From Terribacillus saccharophilus (GTDB taxonomy: Bacteria; Bacillota; Bacilli; Bacillales; Amphibacillaceae): a DNA stretch of 64,000 bases. Each line of letters opens with the position of its first letter. The first letter of the stretch is position 1. A program made the position numbers and the translations under genes. The notes below the pieces were generated by a model, which was given only the letters and a program-made list of their open reading frames with translations, ran no database searches and was not told the origin of the DNA. Shown here in pieces: positions 47,020 to 55,135 of this stretch. The stretch is from positions 248,001-312,000 of the forward strand of contig NZ_NPBJ01000003.1 of NCBI RefSeq assembly GCF_002272075.1, read 5' to 3'.

Positions 47020-48069
47020 ATGACACAGCAAGGTTATCATATCGCAGTAGTAGGCGCGACAGGCGCTGTAGGCCAAAAAATGCTGGAAACTCTCGCAGAA
47101 CGTAATTTTCCGATCAGCGAGCTATCCTTATTATCTTCCAGCAGATCTGCTGGACAACAAATAGATTTCAATGGCAAAAGCTATACTGTGAAGGAAGCCA
47201 AACCGGAAAGCTTTGAAGGTGTCGATATCGCATTATTCTCTGCAGGCGGTTCTGTTTCCAAAGCCTTGGCACCGGAAGCAGCAAAGCGCGGAGCAGTAGT
47301 TGTCGATAATACGAGTGCATTCCGAATGGATCCGGAGGTACCTTTAGTGGTACCAGAAGTTAATGAAGATGATCTGAAGCTCCATAAAGGAATCATTGCA
47401 AACCCGAATTGCTCCACAATCCAGATGGTTGCAGCATTAGAACCGCTGAAAGAAGCTTACGGGCTGTCTCGCATCATCGTCTCTACTTACCAAGCTGTAT
47501 CCGGAGCAGGAGCAGTTGCAATTGACGAATTAAAAGATCAGGCACAGCAATTCTTGAACGGCGAGGACATGGATGCAAGTCTCCTGCCAGTCAAAGGTGA
47601 CAAACGTCACTTCCCGGTAGCATTCAATGCACTGCCGCAAATTGATGTGTTCCAGGAGAATGGCTACACATATGAAGAAATGAAAATGATAAATGAAACG
47701 AAAAAAATTATGCATGCAGAAGACCTTCATGTTTCGGCAACTTGTGTACGTCTTCCAGTTTTCACTTCCCACGCAGAAAGCGTCTATGTAGAGCTTGGTC
47801 AAAGCGGACTTACTGTAAAAGAAATACAGGAGAAACTTGCTGCCGCTGAAGGAATCGTGCTTGAGGATGATCCAAGTACGCAGACTTACCCAACACCGCT
47901 TTCTGCAGCTGGCAAAAAAGAAGTATTTGTAGGAAGAGTGCGCAAGGATCCAGATCATGACAACGGATTCCACCTGTGGATTGTTTCCGATAACCTTTTG
48001 AAAGGTGCAGCGTGGAATAGCGTCCAAATCGCAGAACGCTTAATCCAACATAACTTGCTTACAGTCTGA
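47020..48069 (+). CDS. asd: Aspartate-semialdehyde dehydrogenase
   Basis: Asd reduces aspartyl phosphate to aspartate semialdehyde, the branch point to lysine/DAP/DPA and to methionine/threonine. The 349 residues include the NADP site VVGATGAVGQKML (10-22), catalytic Cys131 in ANPNCSTIQM, and a C-terminal His/Arg substrate site (VRLPVFTSHAESVYVEL near 242). The GAGGAGAGGG site precedes ATG 47020. dapG follows after 9 bases. Confidence 0.97.
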   Translation: MTQQGYHIAVVGATGAVGQKMLETLAERNFPISELSLLSSSRSAGQQIDFNGKSYTVKEAKPESFEGVDIALFSAGGSVSKALAPEAAKRGAVVVDNTSAFRMDPEVPLVVPEVNEDDLKLHKGIIANPNCSTIQMVAALEPLKEAYGLSRIIVSTYQAVSGAGAVAIDELKDQAQQFLNGEDMDASLLPVKGDKRHFPVAFNALPQIDVFQENGYTYEEMKMINETKKIMHAEDLHVSATCVRLPVFTSHAESVYVELGQSGLTVKEIQEKLAAAEGIVLEDDPSTQTYPTPLSAAGKKEVFVGRVRKDPDHDNGFHLWIVSDNLLKGAAWNSVQIAERLIQHNLLTV

Positions 48070-48078
48070 GGTGTAGAA

Positions 48079-49290
48079 ATGAAAGTGTTAGTCCAGAAAT
48101 TCGGCGGTACGTCTGTTAGGGATAACCAGGCGGAAGCCATCCAGCATATCGAAGCAGCGCTTCAAACAGGGAATAAAGTAGTGGTCGTCGTATCGGCAAT
48201 CGGAAGACATCCGGATCCATACGCGACCGACTCTTTGCTGGGGTTGATTGGTGTACCTGGTGAGACGCACATATCTAAAAGGGAGAAGGACTTGCTGCTA
48301 TCCTGCGGCGAGGTCATCTCCTCTGTCGTCTTTTCAAATGCTCTCAATGCAAAAGGAATCCGGTCTGCCGCATTGACTGGAGCACAAGCTGGCTTTATTA
48401 CTAATGAAGATTTTACAGCTGCGAAAATCAAAGAAATGCGAGTTGAACGGATTTGGAAGGAGCTAGAGACGCATGATGTCGTCGTCGTAGCTGGCTTCCA
48501 AGGTATGACAGAGGATGGAGAGATCACTACAATAGGCCGGGGCGGAAGCGATACATCCGCTGCTGCTCTCGGTGCTGCTCTGCAAGCGGAGTACATCGAC
48601 ATCTTTACGGATGTAGAGGGCATCATGACTGCTGATCCGCGCGTAGTAGAAGAAGCACGTATGCTCGATGTTGTCACGTATACAGAGATATGCAACTTGG
48701 CTTATCAAGGTGCGAAGGTGGTACATCCGCGTGCAGTTGAAATAGCGATGCAGGCAAAGGTTCCGATGCGTGTCAGATCTACAGGTTCTTTATCAGAAGG
48801 AACGCTAGTGACATCATCCAGAGACAATTTTGCAGGCAAGGATATTCCTGATCGGCTTATTACTGGTATCGCACATCTTGCTGGTATTTCTCAGATCAAG
48901 ATCGAAACGGATACGGATGCTTATAAAACACAGTCTAGTGTTTTCAAAGCAATGGCCGAAGCAAATATTTCGGTGGACTTTATCAATATTTCTCCAAATG
49001 GTGTCGTCTATACAATTGCTGCCGAGCAGGTGATGCTCGCGCAGGATATCCTTCGTGAGCTTGGTCTGGAGCCGAAGGTAATCAATAACTGTGCGAAAGT
49101 ATCTCTCGTCGGTGCGGGTATGACAGGTATACCTGGAGTGACGGCGAAAATTGTCCAAACATTGACCGATAAAGAAATCGATATCCTGCAATCAGCAGAT
49201 AGCCATACGACTATTTGGGTATTGATTAAAGAAAAGGATCTTGTAGCAGCAGTGAATGCGCTGCATGCAACATTCGAACTTAGTCTATAA
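48079..49290 (+). CDS. dapG: Aspartokinase I (DAP-sensitive type)
   Basis: DapG phosphorylates aspartate, the first step of the aspartate pathway. The 403 residues have the kinase start VLVQKFGGTSVRDN, GRGGSDTSAAALGAAL near 155, FTDVEGIMTADPR near 175, and two C-terminal ACT regulatory domains (about 265-400; ISVDFINISPNGVVYT and SLVGAGMTGIPGVTAKIVQTL). In B. subtilis this isozyme, encoded in the asd-dapG-dapA operon, is inhibited by meso-diaminopimelate; that property is inferred from context. Confidence 0.95.
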   Translation: MKVLVQKFGGTSVRDNQAEAIQHIEAALQTGNKVVVVVSAIGRHPDPYATDSLLGLIGVPGETHISKREKDLLLSCGEVISSVVFSNALNAKGIRSAALTGAQAGFITNEDFTAAKIKEMRVERIWKELETHDVVVVAGFQGMTEDGEITTIGRGGSDTSAAALGAALQAEYIDIFTDVEGIMTADPRVVEEARMLDVVTYTEICNLAYQGAKVVHPRAVEIAMQAKVPMRVRSTGSLSEGTLVTSSRDNFAGKDIPDRLITGIAHLAGISQIKIETDTDAYKTQSSVFKAMAEANISVDFINISPNGVVYTIAAEQVMLAQDILRELGLEPKVINNCAKVSLVGAGMTGIPGVTAKIVQTLTDKEIDILQSADSHTTIWVLIKEKDLVAAVNALHATFELSL

Positions 49291-49325
49291 GTCATGATAA
49301 TTGTTGAAGGCAGAGGAGTTTTACG

Positions 49326-50189
49326 ATGAAATTCGGTAAAGTTATTACAGCAATGGTAACCCCATTCGATAATCAAGGTCAGATTGATTTTGATGCCACT
49401 ACTCGTTTACTCGACTACTTGATCGAGAATGGAACAAACGCTGTCGTCGTAGCTGGAACGACAGGCGAATCGCCAACGCTTTCCCATGAAGAAAAACTTT
49501 CTTTGTTCCGCCATGTAGTGAAAACGGTAGACGGACGAATTCCAATTATAGCTGGAACCGGCAGTAACAACACACAAGCGAGTATCGAGCTTACAAAAGA
49601 AGCTGAAGAAATTGGTGTTGATGCGGCACTGATTGTTGCGCCGTACTACAATAAACCAAACCAGCGTGGATTATATGCACATTTTGAAGCAGTTGCAAAT
49701 AGCACGAAGCTGCCGATCATGCTTTATAATATCCCTGGTCGCTCTGTTGTAAAGATTGAACCGGAAACTGTTATGGAACTGTCGAAGATTTCGAATATCG
49801 TTTCTGTGAAAGATTCCACTGGCGACTTGAGCAGTATGACAAAGGTCATTGCTGGTACGCCTGATGATTTTAGTTTGTACAGCGGTGATGATGATTTGAC
49901 TCTGCCAGTAGCTGCTATCGGCGGTAATGGAATCGTATCTGTATCTTCCCACGTTGTCGGTAACGAGATTCAAGCTATGCTGCAGGCGTATGAAGCTGGA
50001 AATATCGGAGAAGCTTCCCGTATTCACCAGCAGATCCTGCCGATAATGCAAGGATTGTTCCAGGCGCCGAACCCGACACCAGTGAAAGAGGCATTGAATC
50101 AAAAAGGTATCGCAGTAGGCGGTGTCCGTCTTCCGCTAGTTGAACTAACGGATGAAGAAAAAGAGAATGTCAGTAAGCTATTGAAATAA
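49326..50189 (+). CDS. dapA: 4-hydroxy-tetrahydrodipicolinate synthase
   Basis: DapA condenses pyruvate with aspartate semialdehyde; its product feeds lysine, peptidoglycan DAP and, through DpaAB, spore dipicolinate. The 287 residues show the TIM-barrel motifs: AGTTGESPTLS near 43-53, Tyr134 in LYNIPGR, and the Schiff-base Lys162 in VSVKDSTGDL. Length is typical. ATG 49326 follows GCAGAGGAG. A strong terminator follows. Confidence 0.97.
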   Translation: MKFGKVITAMVTPFDNQGQIDFDATTRLLDYLIENGTNAVVVAGTTGESPTLSHEEKLSLFRHVVKTVDGRIPIIAGTGSNNTQASIELTKEAEEIGVDAALIVAPYYNKPNQRGLYAHFEAVANSTKLPIMLYNIPGRSVVKIEPETVMELSKISNIVSVKDSTGDLSSMTKVIAGTPDDFSLYSGDDDLTLPVAAIGGNGIVSVSSHVVGNEIQAMLQAYEAGNIGEASRIHQQILPIMQGLFQAPNPTPVKEALNQKGIAVGGVRLPLVELTDEEKENVSKLLK

Positions 50190-50195
50190 ATGACG

Positions 50196-50230
50196 AAAGA
50201 AGCAGGAGGACTCCTCCTGCTTCTTTGTTT
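50196..50230 (+). terminator. Intrinsic terminator after dapA
   Basis: A perfect 13-bp stem (50196-50208 with 50214-50226; GCAGGAG core) with a 5-base loop, running into TTTGTTT. It ends the asd-dapG-dapA operon. Confidence 0.88.
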
Positions 50231-50231
50231 A

Positions 50232-50261
50232 TGTATGGTGCCTGGCTCACTGTCCATACTA
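50232..50261 (+). promoter_or_regulatory. Putative SigG (forespore) promoter of tepA
   Basis: CATACTA (50255-50261) is an exact match to the SigG -10 consensus, with TGTATG (50232-50237) 17 bases upstream as a 4/6 match to TGAATA. It lies 29 bases before tepA. The -10 overlaps one arm of a 7-bp inverted repeat (50254-50260 with 50268-50274). Confidence 0.5.
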
Positions 50262-50289
50262 AAAGCAAGTATGGAAAGGAGCTAGGAAT

Positions 50290-51021
50290 ATGGCTAAGGA
50301 ACGTAACGATAATCAAGAGAATGAAAACGAAGAATCAGGCGGAAAATCCATTATTGAAAAAATCCAGCAACTCGGACAGACATCAGTTGCCCAGGCACCC
50401 GATTCCCGTGTTCATGTGCTGTCTATCATCGGTCAGATAGAAGGACATATGCAGCTGCCGCCACAAAATAAGACAACAAAATATGAGCATGTCATTCCCC
50501 AGTTGATCGCAATCGAGCAGAATCCAAAAATAGAAGGATTGATTGTACTGATGAATACGGTTGGAGGAGATGTCGAAGCGGGTCTTGCGCTTTCGGAGAT
50601 GATTGCATCACTCTCTAAGCCGTCTGTATCTATCGTTCTTGGAGGCGGACATAGCATCGGGGCTCCAATAGCCGTAAGTACGGATTATAGCTTTATCGTG
50701 CCAACAGCAACGATGACCATTCATCCAATCAGGCTGACAGGCTTAGTCATCGGTGTTCCTCAAACTTTTGAATACTTGGATAAGATGCAAGATCGAGTTA
50801 TAAGCTTTGTCACCTCCCATTCTTCGATAACCGAAGATAAATTTAAGGAGCTAATGTTTGCGAAAGGAAATCTCACCCGTGACATCGGTACGAATGTAGT
50901 TGGAACCGATGCAGTTTCCTACGGACTGATCCATGAAGTCGGCGGAGTACAGCATGCCATGAAAAAGCTGAATGAATTGATGGAGCAGCGGCAAGCAACC
51001 TTGAACGGGGAATTACAATGA
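50290..51021 (+). CDS. tepA: ClpP-like protease TepA (YmfB)
   Basis: A cytoplasmic serine protease of the ClpP/crotonase superfamily. The B. subtilis homologue was first called translocation-enhancing and later linked to spore outgrowth and degradation of small acid-soluble proteins. The 243 residues contain the nucleophile Ser122 in GGGHSIGAP and His145 in MTIHP, with a [13 protein letters not shown] segment downstream. The N-terminal 30 residues are charged and disordered-looking. ATG 50290 follows GGAGCTAGG. The stop overlaps ylzJ by 4 bases. Confidence 0.93.
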   Translation: MAKERNDNQENENEESGGKSIIEKIQQLGQTSVAQAPDSRVHVLSIIGQIEGHMQLPPQNKTTKYEHVIPQLIAIEQNPKIEGLIVLMNTVGGDVEAGLALSEMIASLSKPSVSIVLGGGHSIGAPIAVSTDYSFIVPTATMTIHPIRLTGLVIGVPQTFEYLDKMQDRVISFVTSHSSITEDKFKELMFAKGNLTRDIGTNVVGTDAVSYGLIHEVGGVQHAMKKLNELMEQRQATLNGELQ

Positions 51022-51227
51022 TTTTGTATACACCCCTTGCCGCAGAAGATATTTTTCCAGTTGAGGCAACACAATTTGAAGCTCATCAAATTATGCAATA
51101 TAACGGAAAAACAGTTCAAGCCGAACATGTGGGTAATGGCATGTATCGTGTACATCAGTTGATGTCGACAGATCCTGCTGACTTTCTTGATGAAAACTGT
51201 GCACCAGGAAAATTGTTCTCCTTATAA
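51018..51227 (+). CDS. ylzJ: YlzJ-like conserved protein
   Basis: A 69-residue protein matching the YlzJ family by size and position between tepA and spoIIIE. The start [14 protein letters not shown] and the middle segment [25 protein letters not shown] are recognisable. No membrane segment or catalytic motif is visible and the function is unknown. It begins within the tepA stop (ATGA), so translation is probably coupled, which suggests a role linked to TepA. Confidence 0.85.
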   Translation: MILYTPLAAEDIFPVEATQFEAHQIMQYNGKTVQAEHVGNGMYRVHQLMSTDPADFLDENCAPGKLFSL

Positions 51228-51259
51228 ATGAATACGTACGTTCGTCTTTTTGCTAGCTA

Positions 51260-51268
51260 TGTTATACT
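51260..51268 (+). promoter_or_regulatory. Putative extended -10 promoter of spoIIIE
   Basis: TG (51260-51261), one base, TATACT (51263-51268) forms an extended -10 element about 110 bases before spoIIIE. A weak -35 (TTCGTC, 16-base spacing) may assist. Confidence 0.45.
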
Positions 51269-51297
51269 GAATTCAGATGGCAATTGACGTATGAATT

Positions 51298-51330
51298 AGA
51301 AAACCCTTGTCGTTGGCAGGGGTTTTCTTT
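51298..51330 (+). terminator. Terminator-like hairpin in the spoIIIE leader
   Basis: A stem of at least 12 bp, AAAACCCTTGTC (51300-51311) with GGCAGGGGTTTT (51315-51326), two G-T pairs, a 3-base loop, followed by CTTT. It lies between the promoter candidate and spoIIIE, so it may attenuate spoIIIE or end tepA-ylzJ transcripts. Confidence 0.65.
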
Positions 51331-51378
51331 ACATCTAAAGAAGTACATAAGCAATGCAAAACAAGGAGATCCCCTACA

Positions 51379-53688
51379 ATGGCTAAACGAAAAACAAAAA
51401 AACGACAAACCAAGTTCAAGCAAGTGATGAGCTTTGAAGTAATCGGACTATTATTAGTATTTCTTGCAGTATTCGGCAGCGGCGCAGGAGCAATCAGTGA
51501 TGGGGCGATACCGAACGCGCTTGAGCATTTATTCCGCTTCTTCTTTGGAAGCTGGTATTTCCTGCTTGCTATCTTTATGGGTGGGGTCGGCATCTACTTG
51601 ATGGCAAGATGCAAAAAGCCGAACCTGCTTCATAAGAAGCTGATCGGATTATATGCAATTACAGCTGGTATTTTACTGTTCACCCATATTCAAGCGTTCG
51701 AGGATAAGCTGAGTCAGGTAGAACAGCCATCGATCATCAAGACGAGCTGGAACTATTATTTAGCTTATGTGCAGGATACGATTGATCCAGCGGCTCTAGG
51801 CGGTGGGATGGTAGGAGCTATCCTTTTCGCACTAAGTTATTATCTGCTGTCTGCTACAGGAGCTAAGATCATCGCTTTCTTTCTAGTGGTAATTGGTATT
51901 CTGATTTTGACCAATACGTCCCTTAGTTCCGTCGTTCAAAAGCTGTTCGCCATTCTGAGAAAAGGAGCAAGTGCTTCTTCAGATAAAATGAAAGACAAGC
52001 TTTCGGAAACAAAAGAGCGTAAAAAATCGGAACGACCACAGAGGAAGCAGAAACGTCAACAAGTATTAGCTGAGAAGGAAGAAGCAGCAGAGGCAGAACC
52101 GGAGCCTATTCATGAGGAACCAATTATCCAAGATTTCACGAATATTGCATACGCAGATCCTGAACCAGAAATTATTGAACCTAAACAAGAGAAACCAAAA
52201 GAACCAGTTGCAGAGCCTTCTTCTGATGAGAAAGAGGCACTGCCGGCGTCAGAACTGGAAAACAGGGACTATCAGCTTCCTAGCATTACGTTGCTGAAAC
52301 AGCCGAAGAAGAACAGCCAGAAACAAGAACGCTCCCAGATTCAAGCTGTTGCACGTAAACTCGAGCAGACGTTCCAAAGTTTTGGAGTAAAGGCAAAGGT
52401 AAGCAAGGTACATGTCGGCCCAGCAGTAACGAAGTATGAAGTTTATCCCGATACCGGTGTGAAGGTAAGTAAGATTGTAAATCTGCACGATGATTTAGCA
52501 CTTGCCTTGGCAGCGAAAGATATCCGTATAGAAGCGCCGATACCAGGCAAATCAGCTGTCGGAATTGAAGTGCCGAATAAAGAAGTGGCGAGCGTGTCGC
52601 TGCGAGAGGTGCTGGATAATAGTCAGGTAAAAACAGGCTCCAAGCTGAGTTTTGCTCTTGGGCGTGATATATCAGGTGAATCTGTTGTGGCAGAACTTAA
52701 TAAGATGCCACATTTGCTTGTTGCAGGAGCTACCGGAAGCGGGAAAAGTGTATGTATCAACGGCATCATAACAAGCATTCTGATGCGTGCTAAGCCGCAT
52801 GAAGTGAAGATGATGATGATTGATCCGAAAAAAGTAGAGCTAAATGTCTATAACGGTATTCCTCATTTGCTGACACCAGTCGTGACGGATCCGAAAAAAG
52901 CTTCCAGAGCATTGAAGAAAGTTGTAGCCGAGATGGAGCGCAGATATGATCTGTTCTCTGATTCTGGTACTAGAAACATTGAAGGTTATAATGCCTATAT
53001 TCAAAAGCAGAATGAATTGAATGATGAAGAGCAGCCTTTCCTGCCATTCATTGTTGTGCTAGTTGATGAGCTTGCCGATCTAATGATGGTCGCTTCTAGT
53101 GAAGTAGAGGATGCCATTACCAGATTGGCACAGATGGCACGTGCAGCAGGGATCCATTTGATTATCGCTACCCAGCGCCCATCAGTTGACGTTATCACTG
53201 GTGTTATCAAGGCAAACATTCCGTCACGTATCGCCTTTAGCGTAAGTTCTCAGATAGATTCCCGTACGATTCTGGATGGCGGAGGTGCTGAGAAGCTGCT
53301 TGGTCGAGGAGATATGCTGTTCATCCCAGTCGGTTCTTCCAAGCCAACTCGTATCCAAGGTGCGTTCCTTTCCGATGAAGAAGTGGAGAATGTCGTTAAT
53401 CACTGTATCGAACAGCAGAAAGCACAATATCAGACAGACATGATTCCGGATGAAGAAACTGAAGTACAGTCAGAGGTTGAGGATGAACTCTATCATGACG
53501 CTGTATTCCTTGTAACAGATATGCAAAGTGCCAGTGTTTCCATGCTGCAGCGCAGATTTCGCATCGGTTATACGAGAGCAGCACGTCTGATAGATGCTAT
53601 GGAAGAGCGTGGAGTAGTAGGACCATATGAGGGGAGCAAACCGCGACAAGTGTTAGTTTCTAAGTCAGCGGAGGACAAACTATTGTAG
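51379..53688 (+). CDS. spoIIIE: DNA translocase SpoIIIE/FtsK
   Basis: An ATP-driven DNA pump that moves the chromosome into the forespore and clears trapped DNA at septa. I start at ATG 51379 after CAAGGAGAT; upstream in-frame codons overlap the leader hairpin. The 769 residues have four N-terminal membrane helices (about 20-185), a charged Glu/Pro linker (about 210-305), a RecA-like motor with Walker A GATGSGKS near 449 and [12 protein letters not shown] near 562, and the C-terminal gamma winged-helix domain ([28 protein letters not shown]) that reads SRS orientation sequences. Size agrees with SpoIIIE (789). Confidence 0.96.
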   Translation: MAKRKTKKRQTKFKQVMSFEVIGLLLVFLAVFGSGAGAISDGAIPNALEHLFRFFFGSWYFLLAIFMGGVGIYLMARCKKPNLLHKKLIGLYAITAGILLFTHIQAFEDKLSQVEQPSIIKTSWNYYLAYVQDTIDPAALGGGMVGAILFALSYYLLSATGAKIIAFFLVVIGILILTNTSLSSVVQKLFAILRKGASASSDKMKDKLSETKERKKSERPQRKQKRQQVLAEKEEAAEAEPEPIHEEPIIQDFTNIAYADPEPEIIEPKQEKPKEPVAEPSSDEKEALPASELENRDYQLPSITLLKQPKKNSQKQERSQIQAVARKLEQTFQSFGVKAKVSKVHVGPAVTKYEVYPDTGVKVSKIVNLHDDLALALAAKDIRIEAPIPGKSAVGIEVPNKEVASVSLREVLDNSQVKTGSKLSFALGRDISGESVVAELNKMPHLLVAGATGSGKSVCINGIITSILMRAKPHEVKMMMIDPKKVELNVYNGIPHLLTPVVTDPKKASRALKKVVAEMERRYDLFSDSGTRNIEGYNAYIQKQNELNDEEQPFLPFIVVLVDELADLMMVASSEVEDAITRLAQMARAAGIHLIIATQRPSVDVITGVIKANIPSRIAFSVSSQIDSRTILDGGGAEKLLGRGDMLFIPVGSSKPTRIQGAFLSDEEVENVVNHCIEQQKAQYQTDMIPDEETEVQSEVEDELYHDAVFLVTDMQSASVSMLQRRFRIGYTRAARLIDAMEERGVVGPYEGSKPRQVLVSKSAEDKLL

Positions 53689-53733
53689 GACATAATTTTT
53701 CAAGAAAAGCACCAAAAAGTAGTTGAATCACTC

Positions 53734-53762
53734 AAAAAAAAACGAGAATATTCGTGTTTTTT
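53734..53762 (+). terminator. A/T-rich terminator-like hairpin after spoIIIE
   Basis: ACGA (53742-53745) pairs with TCGT (53752-53755), extended by A-run and T-run arms with one bulged G. The T run on the 3' arm supports termination, though the stem is weak. Confidence 0.5.
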
Positions 53763-53794
53763 GTAAAATAAGTATTTATTTTCTGTAAAAAGCA

Positions 53795-53803
53795 TGTTAT
53801 ATT
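53795..53803 (+). promoter_or_regulatory. Putative extended -10 promoter of the nucleoside transporter operon
   Basis: TG (53795-53796), one base, TATATT (53798-53803). The region is very A/T-rich and no clear -35 box is seen. Transcription would start near 53810, giving a leader of about 95 bases. Confidence 0.5.
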
Positions 53804-53812
53804 ATGTTCGAG

Positions 53813-53868
53813 TGAAGCAGATTTAGTAATTATGTCCTATTAATCTACTAATTATGTATCAGGCTTCA
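53813..53868 (+). promoter_or_regulatory. Structured leader RNA upstream of the BMP lipoprotein gene
   Basis: Successive pairings in register: TGAAGC (53813-53818) with GCTTCA (53863-53868), GAT (53820-53822) with ATC (53858-53860), TTAGTA (53823-53828) with TACTAA (53846-53851), ATTA (53829-53832) with TAAT (53841-53844), an 8-base apical loop and a 6-base asymmetric bulge. It does not match the purine riboswitch core, which I would have expected upstream of purine transporters. Confidence 0.45.
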
Positions 53869-53903
53869 ACTTAGTTATCAATCTATATTTGGGGGTTTCT
53901 ATC

Positions 53904-54983
53904 TTGAAAATGCGTCGTTATGCAGTACTTTTAGGTTTGCTTCTTATCGTTGGCGTCGTGCTTAGTGCATGTGGATCCGGCGATAGCTCCGAGCAGGGCG
54001 GAAGCGACAGCAACAGCTTCAAAACAGCTATGGTTACAGATACTGGCGGTATTGATGATAAATCATTTAACCAGTCTGCTTGGGAAGGTCTTACACAGTT
54101 TGGTGCAGACAACGACCTAAAAGAGAAAGAAGGCTATGACTACCTTCAATCTAACAGTGCATCTGATTATGCAACAAACTTGAATCGCCTTGTGCAATCC
54201 AATACGGATCTGATTTTCGGAGTCGGGTTCAAACTTGCAGAGGATATCACTAAAGTTGCAGATCAGAACAAAGAAACGCATTTTGCCATCATTGACTCCG
54301 TCGTAGAAAAAGATAATGTAGCGAGCATCGTATTTGAAGAGCAGCAAGGCTCATTCCTAGCAGGTGTAGCTGCAGCGACGAAATCTGAATCCGGTAAAAT
54401 CGGCTTCGTTGGTGGAGAAGAAAGTGAATTGATCAAGAAGTTTGAAGCAGGATACGTAGCAGGTGCGAAATCAGTCAATAAAGATATCGAAGTGGATGTA
54501 CAGTATGCTGGTTCCTTCGGTGCTCCTGATAAAGGTAAGTTGATTGCATCCAACATGTATAACTCTGGCGTAGATGTTATCTATCATTCTGCCGGAGGTA
54601 CAGGTAACGGTGTATTCGCACAAGCAAAAGATTTGAAAAACAATGATCCAGAAGGAAGCTACTGGGTAATCGGTGTTGACCGTGACCAGTATGATGAAGG
54701 CCAAATCGGAGATAACAACGTAACATTGACAAGCATGCTGAAAGCTGTTGATGTTGCTGTAGCCGATGTCGCGCAGAAGTCCAAAGATGGCAACTTCCCT
54801 GGTGGAGAAATCGTATCTTATGGTTTGAAAGATGATGGAATCGGTATTGCAGAAACAAATGAAGAAGCATACACAGACGATATCAAAACAGCTGTAGACG
54901 AATGGAAACAAAAGATCATCGATGGTGATGTGACTGCTCCAACTACGGATGACGAACTGAAAGCATATGTAGATTCTCTATAA
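53904..54983 (+). CDS. nupN: BMP-family nucleoside-binding lipoprotein
   Basis: Substrate-binding lipoprotein of a nucleoside ABC importer. The TTG start at 53904 follows GGGGGT by 8 bases. A short basic N terminus and hydrophobic segment lead to the lipobox LSAC (Cys near residue 24), then a Ser/Gly-rich linker. The BMP/PnrA domain follows with the diagnostic TDTGGIDDKSFNQSAWEGL, ITKVADQN, and GKIGFVGGEES segments. Length 359 is usual. Guanosine or another purine nucleoside is the likely ligand, inferred from B. subtilis NupN and PnrA relatives. Confidence 0.9.
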   Translation: MKMRRYAVLLGLLLIVGVVLSACGSGDSSEQGGSDSNSFKTAMVTDTGGIDDKSFNQSAWEGLTQFGADNDLKEKEGYDYLQSNSASDYATNLNRLVQSNTDLIFGVGFKLAEDITKVADQNKETHFAIIDSVVEKDNVASIVFEEQQGSFLAGVAAATKSESGKIGFVGGEESELIKKFEAGYVAGAKSVNKDIEVDVQYAGSFGAPDKGKLIASNMYNSGVDVIYHSAGGTGNGVFAQAKDLKNNDPEGSYWVIGVDRDQYDEGQIGDNNVTLTSMLKAVDVAVADVAQKSKDGNFPGGEIVSYGLKDDGIGIAETNEEAYTDDIKTAVDEWKQKIIDGDVTAPTTDDELKAYVDSL

Positions 54984-54992
54984 GAAACCAGA

Positions 54993-55020
54993 AGGGCTAG
55001 AGTAGGTACTCTAGCCCTTT
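54993..55020 (+). terminator. Intra-operon stem-loop after the BMP lipoprotein gene
   Basis: An 11-13 bp stem, AAGGGCTAGAG (54993-55003) with CTCTAGCCCTT (55010-55020). The downstream tract is TATAAAAAAA rather than T-rich, so it is more likely an mRNA-stabilising or partial terminator structure that raises lipoprotein over ATPase expression. Confidence 0.7.
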
Positions 55021-55037
55021 ATAAAAAAATCTTCAAC

Positions 55038-55089
55038 TGAAGCGTCTTTTAATTAGACAATTCCCCGCTTCATTTGACGATTTTTTTTT
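55038..55089 (+). terminator. Second stem-loop with T-tract between nupN and nupO
   Basis: TGAAGCG (55038-55044) pairs with CGCTTCA (55066-55072); inside it GTCT (55044-55047) can pair with AGAC (55055-55058). A run of nine T (55081-55089) follows eight bases later. The outer arms repeat the TGAAGC/GCTTCA arms of the leader at 53813-53868. Confidence 0.45.
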
Positions 55090-55135
55090 GAACAGAATCA
55101 AAGAAAGTTCGTAATTCCGAGAAGGAGTGTAAAAT

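Noticed and set aside
50225-50440. Short plus-strand frame overlapping the tepA start
   Set aside because: Out of frame with tepA, no ribosome-binding site, and covers the dapA terminator and tepA promoter region.
53804-53903. Purine riboswitch upstream of the nucleoside transporter
   Set aside because: The conserved three-way junction core and loop sequences of the purine aptamer are not present.
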